This document shows, one piece after another, positions 7,171-13,790 of a DNA stretch of 28,676 nucleotides. The notes under the pieces are model-generated. The model had not been told where the DNA came from. It ran no database searches and saw only the letters and a program-made list of their open reading frames with translations. The stretch lies in IMG/VR virus record IMGVR_UViG_3300031825_000379, positions 1 to 28,676 of that record; one strand, given 5' to 3'. This stretch comes from a virus. How positions within the stretch are numbered: position 1 is the stretch's first letter; every line of letters starts with the position of its first letter. The position numbers were made by a program, and so were the translations under genes.

Positions 7171-7832
7171 CGCTCTGGACTGATATGCCGCTTGCCTACC
7201 TCGATCTGGAAACCACGTCGGTGAATCCGCATGAGGCTCGGATCGTCACGGCCTGCGTCGGCCGTGTCGACGTCGAGCGGATCATGTTCCTCGCGGACCC
7301 TGGTATCGAGATCCCCGCCCAGGCCACCGCGGTTCACGGCATCACGACCGATCAGGCACGGAACGGCATGCCGCACGAGAAGGTTGTCGCATCGCTTGTC
7401 GGCGAGGTGCGATCCGCGTGGGACGCCGGGTACATCGTGGCCGCGTTCAATGCCTGCTACGACCTGACGGTCCTGCACACGCAGAGTGGCGGGGAGTTCA
7501 CTGTCGACGGTCCTGTGGTTGATCCGTTCGTGATCGACCGCGCGCTGGACCCGTACCGGCGCGGCTCCCGCAAGCTGGCGGACGTCTGCGCGCACTACGG
7601 GGTGCGTTTCGATGCCGCCCACGAGGCAGCTTCCGATGCGTTGGCCGCGGCGCGCCTGGCGTGGAAGGTGGGCCGCCGCTTCGCGGAGTTGGCTGTGACG
7701 GCCGATGAGTTGATGGAGCTGCAGCAGAGCTGGCACAGGGCTCGTCAGGACTCGTACATCGATTACCTGCTCCGGCAGGGCAAGTCGGCTGACGACGTCA
7801 ATCGCGACTGGCCTTTGCAGTCCGCCGCCTGA
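7167..7832 (+). CDS. DnaQ-like DEDDh 3'-5' exonuclease
   Basis: A 221-residue exonuclease of the DnaQ/RNase T superfamily. All active-site residues are present: D13 and E15 in YLDLETT, D99 in AAFNACYDL, and H152 with D157 in AHEAASDAL. No polymerase or helicase domain is attached, so it is a stand-alone proofreading-like or end-trimming nuclease. It is coupled by ATGA to the annealing protein, making a three-gene DNA-processing set (5' exonuclease, annealase, 3' exonuclease). The C-terminal helix-rich 45 residues may be a substrate or partner contact. It could act in recombination-end processing or in nucleotide recycling. Confidence 0.9.
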   Translation: MTLWTDMPLAYLDLETTSVNPHEARIVTACVGRVDVERIMFLADPGIEIPAQATAVHGITTDQARNGMPHEKVVASLVGEVRSAWDAGYIVAAFNACYDLTVLHTQSGGEFTVDGPVVDPFVIDRALDPYRRGSRKLADVCAHYGVRFDAAHEAASDALAAARLAWKVGRRFAELAVTADELMELQQSWHRARQDSYIDYLLRQGKSADDVNRDWPLQSAA

Positions 7833-7870
7833 TCTCGCTTTTCTCGAATATCCGAAAGGAGTTCTGTCGC

Positions 7871-8038
7871 ATGTTTTCTCGTAGGCGAACAGTGGTTGCG
7901 TTGCTCAGCTTGCTGGCAGGTGCCGCGTTGGTGGCGGGTTTCGATTCGCGCGAGTCGGAGCCGGTGGTGATCGGTGAGTACCCGGCCAAGCCTGCCGTCT
8001 CGTTGGCTGGCGTCCCGGAATTGGTGGTGCCGCGATGA
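7871..8038 (+). CDS. Small membrane or secreted protein, 55 aa
   Basis: A short gene with a good ribosome site (AAAGGAG 9 bases before the ATG at 7871). The product starts MFSRRRTVVALLSLLAGAAL, i.e. positively charged N-end then a hydrophobic segment of about 17 residues, which reads as a signal anchor or uncleaved signal peptide. A polar 30-residue tail follows. Its stop overlaps the next start (ATGA, 8035-8038). Function is unknown. An envelope role in the host, for example exclusion, is possible. Confidence 0.65.
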   Translation: MFSRRRTVVALLSLLAGAALVAGFDSRESEPVVIGEYPAKPAVSLAGVPELVVPR

Positions 8039-8265
8039 GAAAGAGCGTGAATCCGGCATACATGACGATGGCCGAGGTTGCCGAGGCGCTGGCGTTGCGG
8101 CCGGCGACCGTCAAGAAGCGGCGGATGAACCGGGAGTGCCATCCGTTCTTCCGGAAGGCATTCAAGACGGGCCCGAGCGCGAATTCGCCGCTGCTGTGGC
8201 ACCGCGCGGACGTCGACGAGTACGTGCGTGAGCTGACCGGCCGCGGGCTGGGCGGTGCAGCATGA
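8035..8265 (+). CDS. Small HTH protein, excisionase-like
   Basis: A 76-residue protein with a MerR/HTH_17-type winged helix (MTMAEVAEALALRPATVKKR, then LLWHRADVDEYV). This layout, with HTH at the start and a WxRxDVDxY wing, is typical of phage excisionases and recombination directionality factors and of small DNA-binding accessory proteins. It is a candidate partner for the integrase at 1-1296, although it lies 7 kb away in the early operon. It overlaps both neighbours by ATGA. Confidence 0.7.
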   Translation: MRKSVNPAYMTMAEVAEALALRPATVKKRRMNRECHPFFRKAFKTGPSANSPLLWHRADVDEYVRELTGRGLGGAA

Positions 8266-8609
8266 CCACCCTTCATGACCTTGACCGTCAGGAAGAACGC
8301 CGCCGCCAACGCGAAGAGCGGCGGTCTGCCAGGACATCGGTCCCTGCGTTTCGGATTGTCGACGAGCTGCCAGTAGCGCGGACGGGGCGTCGCATCCCGG
8401 AGCAGCGGCAGCAGCTGATCGAGTTCGCCAAGCAGAACCCCGGAAGGTGGATCGAGTACCGCTCGACCGACGCCGACCCGTTCGCCAAGTCCTACAGCTT
8501 CGCGAACACTGTGCGCAAGGGCGTAGCTGGGTTCGGTCCGAAAGGCGCGTTCGAGGCCCGCTCGACCGGAGACCTGGTGTATCTGCGCTACGTCGGCGGT
8601 GCGCAGTGA
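8262..8609 (+). CDS. Hypothetical protein, 115 aa
   Basis: Not recognised. It has a strongly charged helical N-terminus (LDRQEERRRQREERRSAR), then a compact domain containing LIEFAKQNPGRWIEYRS and AKSYSFANTVRKGV with a final strand GDLVYLRYVGG. The pattern suggests a small nucleic-acid-contacting domain, but nothing diagnostic is visible. The ATG overlaps the excisionase-like gene and its stop overlaps the next GTG. Confidence 0.75.
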   Translation: MTTLHDLDRQEERRRQREERRSARTSVPAFRIVDELPVARTGRRIPEQRQQLIEFAKQNPGRWIEYRSTDADPFAKSYSFANTVRKGVAGFGPKGAFEARSTGDLVYLRYVGGAQ

Positions 8610-8842
8610 GCGGCTGGAACGATCCGGGCGCCGACCCTGCCGACGCGTGGACTGTGACGACACCGCCACCAATCACCATCCACGACGACCGACTCATCTG
8701 GCGCTTGCGCACCGGAACCCACATCCGAGAAGAATCCGGCCGCACCTTCGCCGTCACCGTCAACGGCCACCTCATCAACACCAGCACCGGCGTCTGGTGC
8801 GCCATTGCCGATCTCGAACTCCCCGTGGAGGTCCTCCCATGA
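8606..8842 (+). CDS. Hypothetical protein, 78 aa
   Basis: Not recognised. A mostly beta protein (ITIHDDRLIWRLRTGTHIRE, then TFAVTVNGHLINTSTGVW) with no cysteine pairs. The GTG at 8606 is selected because it shares GTGA with the previous stop; the gene ends in ATGA with the next. It is a small early gene of unknown role. Confidence 0.7.
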   Translation: MSGWNDPGADPADAWTVTTPPPITIHDDRLIWRLRTGTHIREESGRTFAVTVNGHLINTSTGVWCAIADLELPVEVLP

Positions 8843-9147
8843 TCCGAACCCGTGTCCACCGCACCGAGATCCCCATCGCCGACGAGACGGTGCAGCAACT
8901 CCGCGGCTACCTGCGAGCCATCGCTGTCGCCCCCAGCCGGCGAGCACCCACCGAGTGTCTCGAGGTCTGGTACGAGTGCGCCGACATCGACGAGGACATG
9001 ACCGTCCGATTCCACGTGCACGGCACCGGCCACCCGTTCACCCACAGCCAGGTCAACGCCCCGCACGTCGGCACGGTGTTCACGCACGACAGCCAGCTGG
9101 TGTGGCACGTCTACGCCGAATACCCGGTATCCGAGGCTCTGCAGTGA
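8839..9147 (+). CDS. Small GTGHP/VWHxY-family phage protein, copy 1
   Basis: A 102-residue beta-rich protein. It resembles small phage proteins grouped as DUF7352-like, with the markers LEVWYE, VHGTGHPFTH, VGTVF and LVWHVYAEY in order. A second copy lies at 9640-9930 with the same markers (IDIWYET, VEGTGHPIAE, IGTVV, LVWHLYLDN), so the pair looks like an old duplication. Function is unknown. It is ATGA/GTGA-coupled on both sides. Confidence 0.78.
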   Translation: MIRTRVHRTEIPIADETVQQLRGYLRAIAVAPSRRAPTECLEVWYECADIDEDMTVRFHVHGTGHPFTHSQVNAPHVGTVFTHDSQLVWHVYAEYPVSEALQ

Positions 9148-9260
9148 AGCGCCTCGCCATCGCTGCTGAGGCGATCGGTCTCACCGCCGCCGGTCTCCTC
9201 ACTGCCGGCGCCTTGATCATCACCATCCTCACCCCCACCGGAAGGGGACTCATCCCATGA
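9144..9260 (+). CDS. Tiny single-span membrane protein, 38 aa
   Basis: A 38-residue product that is almost entirely one hydrophobic helix (AIGLTAAGLLTAGALIITIL) with a basic N-end (VKRLA) and a short polar tail. The GTG at 9144 overlaps the previous stop and the stop overlaps the next ATG (ATGA at 9257-9260), which is the main reason to accept so short a gene. The next gene's ribosome site (ACCGGAAGG, 9237-9245) lies inside its end. Function is unknown. Confidence 0.55.
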   Translation: MKRLAIAAEAIGLTAAGLLTAGALIITILTPTGRGLIP

Positions 9261-9643
9261 GCCTCGGACTCGAGAAGGCCCGCGCCGCGGCCGGCGGCTA
9301 CGGCATCGCCGCTGCCTGCGACGACATCGACACCGTCCTCGCGGAACGTGACGCCCTCCGCAAGGCCATCGCCCGCACGGACGCTGCCACCGCCGAAGCC
9401 GAACGCCTCGCCGGGCAACTCGGCACCGAACAGTTCCGCACCAAGGGCTGGCGCGACCGGGCCCTGGCCGCTGAGGAGACATCGCAACTGCGCGCCAAGG
9501 ACCTCGCTACGACCCGCGCCGACGTCATGCGTCTGACCGCTCTCGTCGAGCAGGGACTGGCGCTGGCCGAGCAGTGGACCGACGACCGCGGCGAGAGGCT
9601 GCGCCACGCGCTGACCGTGGCACCAGGGGAGGAGCCCCGATGA
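9257..9643 (+). CDS. Coiled-coil hypothetical protein, 128 aa
   Basis: An alanine- and glutamate-rich, helical protein (DIDTVLAERDALRKAIARTD, AEAERLAGQL, LVEQGLALAEQW) that probably forms a coiled coil. No enzymatic motif is seen. It has a good ribosome site (ACCGGAAGGGG) upstream and overlaps both neighbours by ATGA. It lies between the two GTGHP-family copies. Function is unknown. Confidence 0.72.
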   Translation: MSLGLEKARAAAGGYGIAAACDDIDTVLAERDALRKAIARTDAATAEAERLAGQLGTEQFRTKGWRDRALAAEETSQLRAKDLATTRADVMRLTALVEQGLALAEQWTDDRGERLRHALTVAPGEEPR

Positions 9644-9930
9644 CCCGCCGCGTCCTCCGCTGCACCATCGCGATCGACGACTACAACACCGTCACCCTCC
9701 CTGATGACGCGAAGATCGTGCACACCGCGCCGTGCCGAATCCAGCCGAACGAACGCATCGACATCTGGTACGAGACCAGCAGTCCCACTCAGCGACTGTG
9801 GACCCGTATCCACGTCGAAGGGACCGGCCACCCCATCGCTGAGTCCACCACCCACATCGGCACCGTGGTCTGCCCGAACGGCCTGGTGTGGCATCTGTAT
9901 CTCGACAACGACCCGGAGGAGTCCAGATGA
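9640..9930 (+). CDS. Small GTGHP/VWHxY-family phage protein, copy 2
   Basis: A 96-residue relative of the protein at 8839-9147, sharing the ordered markers IDIWYET, HVEGTGHPIAE, HIGTVV and LVWHLYLD. The N-terminal halves differ (TIAIDDYNTVTLPDDAKIVH here), so the copies have diverged or arrived separately. It may be a small early-phase accessory protein. Nothing shows its activity. Confidence 0.78.
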   Translation: MTRRVLRCTIAIDDYNTVTLPDDAKIVHTAPCRIQPNERIDIWYETSSPTQRLWTRIHVEGTGHPIAESTTHIGTVVCPNGLVWHLYLDNDPEESR

Positions 9931-10505
9931 CATCCGAGCAGATCGCGGAAGGCCGGCGCCTACTCGACGCACTCAGGGAGGAAGGGACGCCTGATGAATG
10001 GCTGATCGGAAACGAGAATGATGAGGACTGGATGCACCTCTACGCCCGGCACCGTCTCTACAACCCCGATGACGGTGCCTACGCCGAGTGGAGCGAGTAC
10101 GTGGCGCGGAGTGTGAAGCCAGCTGACGCCGCCTTGATCGTGTGGGCGCGGAACAACCTGCCCGCACTGCTCGACGCGCTCGACGATGCCGAATGTGAAT
10201 CCGAGCGTTTACGCTTAAGGCTGTCGAGGCTGCGCTCACCCAAGCGCGCGCGACAAACGCTCGACTCAACCGGCGATGCCAACAGGCAGAGAAGGCCGCA
10301 CGCGAGAACATCGACGCCTGCAAACGAGCCGGCGTGTCCTTCGCTCGAAGACCTCGAGCGCGCACGGGCGACCATCGATCGCGTCCTGAAGCTCATCGAC
10401 GATGCCGAACAGTCGCCATCGCGTGGTGTCCAGTTCGGCGGCACCCCATTCCCCGCGTCCGTCGGCACGGACCAGCTGCGCGCCGCCCTGGATGGTGACC
10501 AGTGA
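9927..10505 (+). CDS. Hypothetical protein, 192 aa, with a frame-swapped middle
   Basis: Not recognised. The N-terminal part (to about residue 95) is acidic and well behaved (GNENDEDWMHLYARHR, LPALLDALDDAECESERL). The end (SLEDLERARATIDRVLKLID) is helical. The middle 41 codons (10217-10340) read poorly in this frame, with basic and proline-rich text and AGG/AGA codons. In the -1 frame the same bases give a regular alanine-rich helix, KAVEAALTQARATNARLN, that would join both flanks smoothly. The gene may carry two compensating single-base changes. The frame as read has no stop. ATGA and GTGA overlaps with its neighbours support the ends. Confidence 0.65.
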   Translation: MTSEQIAEGRRLLDALREEGTPDEWLIGNENDEDWMHLYARHRLYNPDDGAYAEWSEYVARSVKPADAALIVWARNNLPALLDALDDAECESERLRLRLSRLRSPKRARQTLDSTGDANRQRRPHARTSTPANEPACPSLEDLERARATIDRVLKLIDDAEQSPSRGVQFGGTPFPASVGTDQLRAALDGDQ

Positions 10506-10831
10506 ACGCCACCGCCCGCCGTCTCCCTGTTGCGTGGGACGGTCACCCCGTCGAGTGGGGAGAGTTCACGGCAGACCCGTTCATGTGCCAAGTCAACATG
10601 GACGGCACCTCCGAACCACTTCCGCCGGGCATGTGCTGGCACTGCGGTGTCCGTGCCGAACACGTCACCACCGAGGGCCGCGTCGTCATCCCGAACTGGC
10701 CGTACCGGTTGGTCCTGCGCCGTTGCACCCGATGCGGTCACGACCGCGTGCGCAACCCGCTGACGGAACAGGAGTGGGAGCTCGACGAGAGCGACTACGG
10801 GCCGAGCGGGTCGTGGGAGTACGCATCATGA
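10502..10831 (+). CDS. Zinc-ribbon hypothetical protein, 109 aa
   Basis: It carries two cysteine knuckles, CWHCG and CTRCG, about 30 residues apart, forming a likely zinc ribbon in the middle of the protein, with an acidic C-terminus (EQEWELDESDYGP). The GTG at 10502 overlaps the previous stop. It could bind nucleic acid or serve as a structural zinc protein. No enzyme motif is visible. Confidence 0.75.
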   Translation: MNATARRLPVAWDGHPVEWGEFTADPFMCQVNMDGTSEPLPPGMCWHCGVRAEHVTTEGRVVIPNWPYRLVLRRCTRCGHDRVRNPLTEQEWELDESDYGPSGSWEYAS

Positions 10832-11232
10832 CCCCCGACCAACTACGGCTCCTCGCCGAACTCGCCGACTGGCAGGTCCTCGGACTCGCCGACAACCCCG
10901 GCTACTGGTGCGGCCACATCGGCGACATGCACGGCGGCGGCACACCCAGCGATGAGCAGTGGCGGGCCGCCGGCCTGTGGCGGTCCACGTACCGGTGGGG
11001 CATCGCCATGACCACCCACGGCGACTACACGAAACAGCGCAGCATCCGCGACCCGGAGCACACCGTCACCATCACCTGGCGCCAGATCATCGACTGGGTC
11101 GGACAGCTCCCAGCCGATCTCCGCGCCGACGCCCGCCGCACCCGCACAGCCGACGACGAGGAGAAGCAGCGTGTCATCGCACTGCTCCTCGCACCGGCAC
11201 CGACCGAACCGGAGGAGCTGGCGCTGTGGTGA
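10828..11232 (+). CDS. Hypothetical protein, 134 aa
   Basis: Not recognised. It begins MTPDQLRLLAELADWQVLGL and contains a tryptophan- and glycine-rich centre (YWCGHIGDMHGGG, WRSTYRWGIAMTTH), then a helix (ITWRQIIDWVGQLPADLR). It is not obviously metal-binding, as there is one cysteine. It overlaps the zinc-ribbon gene by ATGA and the next by GTGA. Confidence 0.7.
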   Translation: MTPDQLRLLAELADWQVLGLADNPGYWCGHIGDMHGGGTPSDEQWRAAGLWRSTYRWGIAMTTHGDYTKQRSIRDPEHTVTITWRQIIDWVGQLPADLRADARRTRTADDEEKQRVIALLLAPAPTEPEELALW

Positions 11233-11375
11233 ACCAGGACTATCACGTCACCGACAACGTGCCCGCTGCCCGCGTCGAGAAGCCGCCCACACCACCAGCC
11301 AGGTCGTGCAAGGTCTGTGGCGCTCCGGCCGCGCCCGGCGCCTACTGGTGCAGAGCCTGCAGGGGACTGCTGTGA
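11229..11375 (+). CDS. Mini zinc-ribbon protein, 48 aa
   Basis: A 48-residue protein whose C-terminal half is one zinc knuckle pair: CKVCGAPAAPGAYWCRACRG. This C-x2-C...C-x2-C ribbon is unmistakable, which supports the gene despite its size. The N-terminal half is proline-rich. GTG start and stop both overlap neighbours. Confidence 0.68.
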   Translation: MNQDYHVTDNVPAARVEKPPTPPARSCKVCGAPAAPGAYWCRACRGLL

Positions 11376-11608
11376 CCGCCCGATGCGCGTGCTGCCATCA
11401 ACCCCAGCCCAGCACCCGTGACGTGCTGGCCGGGATGCTCCTGCGCGTCATGCCGCGACGCATCCCTACCCGGTGGGACGCCCAAGACCTCGCCAGCGAA
11501 CCCATCGCGGTCCTGCGCGAGCTGGGATGGCAGCCACCGGACAGCCAAGACACTCGAGCGCGGCGCGCACTCGTGGATGCGCACCAAATGCTGAGAAGGC
11601 CGGCATGA
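11372..11608 (+). CDS. Hypothetical protein with N-terminal CxxC, 78 aa
   Basis: It begins VTARCACCHQPQPSTRD, with a C-x-C-C cluster at the extreme N-terminus, then a helical segment (DVLAGMLLRVMPRRIPTRWD, ALVDAHQMLRR). It may be a one-knuckle metal-binding protein. It is coupled by GTGA to the mini ribbon gene and by ATGA to the next. Function is unknown. Confidence 0.65.
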   Translation: MTARCACCHQPQPSTRDVLAGMLLRVMPRRIPTRWDAQDLASEPIAVLRELGWQPPDSQDTRARRALVDAHQMLRRPA

Positions 11609-11757
11609 CCGCCTGCTGCCCCGTCTGCCGACGCGACGTCCACCGCGTCTCTGAGACGACCGGACACGTACCGCGGCACAACGACACGGCCCGAAACCCG
11701 TGCCCCATGAGCGGCCGGCACATTCCCCCCGAGTGGATCGAAAGGAGAGCAGCCTAA
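11605..11757 (+). CDS. Small cysteine/histidine protein, 50 aa
   Basis: A 50-residue product beginning MTACCPVCRRDVHRV, with CCPVC plus several histidines and a later cysteine (NPCPMSGRH), so it may bind zinc. It ends immediately before the replication initiator ATG (TAA then ATG), and its last codons contain the AAAGGAGA ribosome site used by that gene. Function is unknown. Confidence 0.62.
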   Translation: MTACCPVCRRDVHRVSETTGHVPRHNDTARNPCPMSGRHIPPEWIERRAA

Positions 11758-12564
11758 ATGGAGCGCGTCTGGCTGTCGACCTCGTACTACCTCGACCCCG
11801 CAGTAATGAACCTCAGCCCCCAAGCCGAGGTCCTATTCCTGCGGTCGATCGCGTACTCGGGAGCCGCCGAAACGCGCGGATTTGTGCCGCGAAAAGTACT
11901 ACGAAACTTCGGAATTTCTGCGATTTCTCGACGAATCTCTGAGCTTTTGAGCGCCGGTTTGTGGGAAGAAATTGACGACGACGGATACCTCATCACCGGG
12001 TGGTCCAAGTGGCAGAAAAACGGGGATGCGCTGCTGGAACGCCGAAGGAAAGACAGGGAGCGTCAAGCCCGAAGACGAAAAAACGTCCGCGGACAGTCAC
12101 GTGACACGTCACGTGACGTCACGGGGGGAGAAGAGAGTAGAGAAGAAAAAGAAGGTACTTACGTACCTTCTTCATCTCACCAAAGCAACGCGCGCGAAAC
12201 CCACACACCGCGGCCAACAGGACCAGCCGTCGACGTCGACGGCTGGAAACTCGTCCGCGACGTCATCCCCCTCGAACACCCCCAAGCCACACGCACCGCC
12301 CTCGCCATCGAAGCCGGCACCCTCCTCAAATCCGGCAGCACCGAAACCGACATCCGCACCGCACTCACCCTCTGGCTCACCAAAGCCACCCTCGGACCAC
12401 GAACCCTCCCCAGCCTCGTCTCCGAAGTCATCCGCAGCCGAAACCAACCACCACGCGGAACCCCCACAACCGCAACCTCCACCACCGACCAACGAGTCGC
12501 CCAAGCCCAAGCCCTCAAATCACAACCAGCAATCCCACCACCCCGACCACTGGAACTGCCATGA
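11758..12564 (+). CDS. Replication initiator-like protein (winged helix)
   Basis: A 268-residue protein with an N-terminal winged-helix domain (about 1-85: VWLSTSYYLDPAVMNLSPQA, GFVPRKVLRNFGISAISRRI, GYLITGWSKWQ), a highly charged linker (about 90-150, RRRKDRERQARRRKN) and a C-terminal helical domain (about 155-235) of the kind found in DnaD-like/lambda-O-like phage replication proteins. It is followed by a helicase-loader-like gene. The linker coding region contains tandem palindromes and a hairpin (12096-12172) that look like an origin, as in lambda O. The first part of the gene is less GC-rich than its surroundings. Confidence 0.75.
   Translation: MERVWLSTSYYLDPAVMNLSPQAEVLFLRSIAYSGAAETRGFVPRKVLRNFGISAISRRISELLSAGLWEEIDDDGYLITGWSKWQKNGDALLERRRKDRERQARRRKNVRGQSRDTSRDVTGGEESREEKEGTYVPSSSHQSNARETHTPRPTGPAVDVDGWKLVRDVIPLEHPQATRTALAIEAGTLLKSGSTETDIRTALTLWLTKATLGPRTLPSLVSEVIRSRNQPPRGTPTTATSTTDQRVAQAQALKSQPAIPPPRPLELP
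12096..12172. other. Candidate replication origin inside the initiator gene
   Basis: GTCACGTGAC, a 10-base palindrome, occurs at 12096-12105 and 12108-12117, followed by a partial third copy GTCACG (12118-12123), a 12- then 10-base period. Next comes a purine-rich, A-rich stretch (12124-12150) and then a perfect 10-base inverted repeat, AAGAAGGTAC (12149-12158) and GTACCTTCTT (12163-12172), with a 4-base loop. Iterons, easily melted tract and hairpin within the linker of the initiator is the lambda-type origin layout. Confidence 0.55.
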
Positions 12565-13040
12565 CCCTCACCCGCAACGACGTCATCGACGTCCTCACCG
12601 CCTGCGCCTCCATCGACCAGCGCAAAGTCGGAGCAACCGACATCACCGCCTGGTGGACCACCCTGCGCCCCGACCTCGACCTGCAACTCGCCCTCGACGC
12701 AGTGCGCGTGCACTACGCGACCTCCACCGACCGCGCCCTACCCGGCCACATCAACCAACTCGCCGTCCAAATCCGCAAAGACCGAGCCGAACGCGAAGAC
12801 CACGAACAACGCGAAGCCAGACAGCTCGCCAACGACCAACGACACGGCATCGAAGTCGCCCAAGCCGGACTCGCCATCAACGCCGACGGCCCACCCGTTC
12901 CCGGCGCCTACCAGATCAACGACGCCGTCAACCGCGACTGCCCAAAATGCAAAGCCGAACCGTACGAACCCTGCACCAACCCAATCAACGGCCAACCCCG
13001 CCGCATACCCTGCCCCGCACGACTCAAGGAAACCGCCTAA
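12561..13040 (+). CDS. Helicase-loader-like protein with C-terminal zinc knuckle
   Basis: A 159-residue protein. The N-terminal helical domain (about 1-75: TRNDVIDVLTACASIDQRKV, DITAWWTTLRPDLDLQLALD, LPGHINQLAVQIRKDR) resembles phage DnaB-helicase loaders of the G39P type, in which a W-x-x-L core and a Pro-Gly-His turn recur. A charged coiled stretch follows, and the C-terminus has CPKCKAEPYEPCTNP then RRIPCPARL, a short Cys4-like knuckle common on small actinophage DNA-binding proteins. Overlap with the initiator (ATGA) supports a shared role in starting replication. Assignment is by pattern and position. Confidence 0.65.
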   Translation: MTLTRNDVIDVLTACASIDQRKVGATDITAWWTTLRPDLDLQLALDAVRVHYATSTDRALPGHINQLAVQIRKDRAEREDHEQREARQLANDQRHGIEVAQAGLAINADGPPVPGAYQINDAVNRDCPKCKAEPYEPCTNPINGQPRRIPCPARLKETA

Positions 13041-13411
13041 TGCCCCGCAACCGCGCATCCGCCAAATCCGCCGGCGCACGCTTCGAACGGCACATTGCCG
13101 ACTACCTCGCCCAGGCACTTGGCGATGACCGAATCGACCGGCGCGTCAAGACCGGAGCCAGAGACCGCGGCGACATCACCGGACTGCGCATCCACGGTCA
13201 ACGACTCGTCGCTGAGCTGAAGAACTGCCAGCGTCTCGACCTTCCCCGCTGGACCCGAGAAGCCGCCCTCGAGGCCGGAAACGACGACGCGCTCACGGGG
13301 GTCGTGATCCACAAGCGACACGGCGTCGGCGACCCTGCCCAGCAGTGGGTGACGATGACCGTCGAGCAGTTTGTCGCCCTGGTCAGCGGAGAAAAGCCGA
13401 CATTGACGTGA
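13040..13411 (+). CDS. PD-(D/E)XK resolvase-like endonuclease
   Basis: A 123-residue basic protein with the compact layout of Hjc/VRR-type Holliday-junction resolvases: helix AGARFERHIADYLAQAL (E16 region), then D45 in RDRGDITGL and E59-L-K61 in LVAELKN, giving the D...ExK active site. It would resolve branched DNA before packaging or during recombination. Its ATG shares a base with the stop of the previous gene (TAATG). The same frame stays open far upstream, but only from this ATG is the sequence protein-like. Confidence 0.8.
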   Translation: MPRNRASAKSAGARFERHIADYLAQALGDDRIDRRVKTGARDRGDITGLRIHGQRLVAELKNCQRLDLPRWTREAALEAGNDDALTGVVIHKRHGVGDPAQQWVTMTVEQFVALVSGEKPTLT

Positions 13412-13505
13412 GCGAAATGACAAGTGCGGTAAACACCATGCATCACTGCGCTATGCTCGCCATTACGCCTGGTGCAACAGGCCCGACACGACCGGAAGGA
13501 ACCCC

Positions 13506-13598
13506 ATGAACCCCACCCCGATCTATACCCAGCTCCTCGCCGAAACCCTCCACCACGGACCATTCGGATTCCTCGTCGACGACGAATCGACCAACTAA
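13506..13598 (+). CDS. Mini-ORF, 30 aa
   Basis: A 30-residue product (MNPTPIYTQLLAETLHHGPF then GFLVDDESTN). Evidence is the strong upstream site ACCGGAAGGA five bases before the ATG, identical to that before the 96-aa and integrase genes. No function can be read. It lies in the 375-base transition between the resolvase-like gene and the packaging block. Confidence 0.5.
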   Translation: MNPTPIYTQLLAETLHHGPFGFLVDDESTN

Positions 13599-13606
13599 CC
13601 CAACCA

Positions 13607-13637
13607 CCGGCCGCGCCCACCCCCAGAGTGCGGCCGG
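13607..13637 (+). terminator. GC-rich hairpin between the mini-ORFs
   Basis: CCGGCCGC (13607-13614) and GCGGCCGG (13630-13637) are perfect 8-base complements around a 15-base loop. There is no T tract. It may be an attenuator or messenger-processing hairpin closing the replication transcript rather than an intrinsic terminator. Confidence 0.35.
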
Positions 13638-13667
13638 ACCCCATCCCGGCGACGAAGGGAGCACACC

Positions 13668-13790
13668 ATGCCAGCGGCCCGCACCGACCCGATGACCAAA
13701 GCCATGCCCGTCATCCACCCCGCCGTCCATGGCGCCGCCGGCGAACTCTGGCTCGAAATCACCACCGCCACCGAAGAAGCACAAGCATGA
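13668..13790 (+). CDS. Mini-ORF, 40 aa
   Basis: A 40-residue product (MPAARTDPMTKAMPVIHPAV, then GELWLEITTATEEAQA) with GAAGGGAG upstream and an ATGA overlap with the next gene (13787-13790). The overlap and ribosome site are the support. Function is unknown. Confidence 0.55.
   Translation: MPAARTDPMTKAMPVIHPAVHGAAGELWLEITTATEEAQA

Noticed and set aside
11972-13039. Long open frame through the initiator and loader genes leading into the nuclease
   Set aside because: Only the part from 13040 is protein-like. The earlier part is proline/serine/threonine/arginine low complexity and overlaps two well supported genes.
13419-13425. Another GACAAGT, after the resolvase-like gene
   Set aside because: A single 7-mer is expected a few times by chance on both strands of this length. 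No palindrome or promoter overlap was seen.
13429-13457. Possible promoter ending in TATGCT before the mini-ORFs
   Set aside because: The -10 is fair but no acceptable -35 is present at 16-18 bases, so it was not listed.
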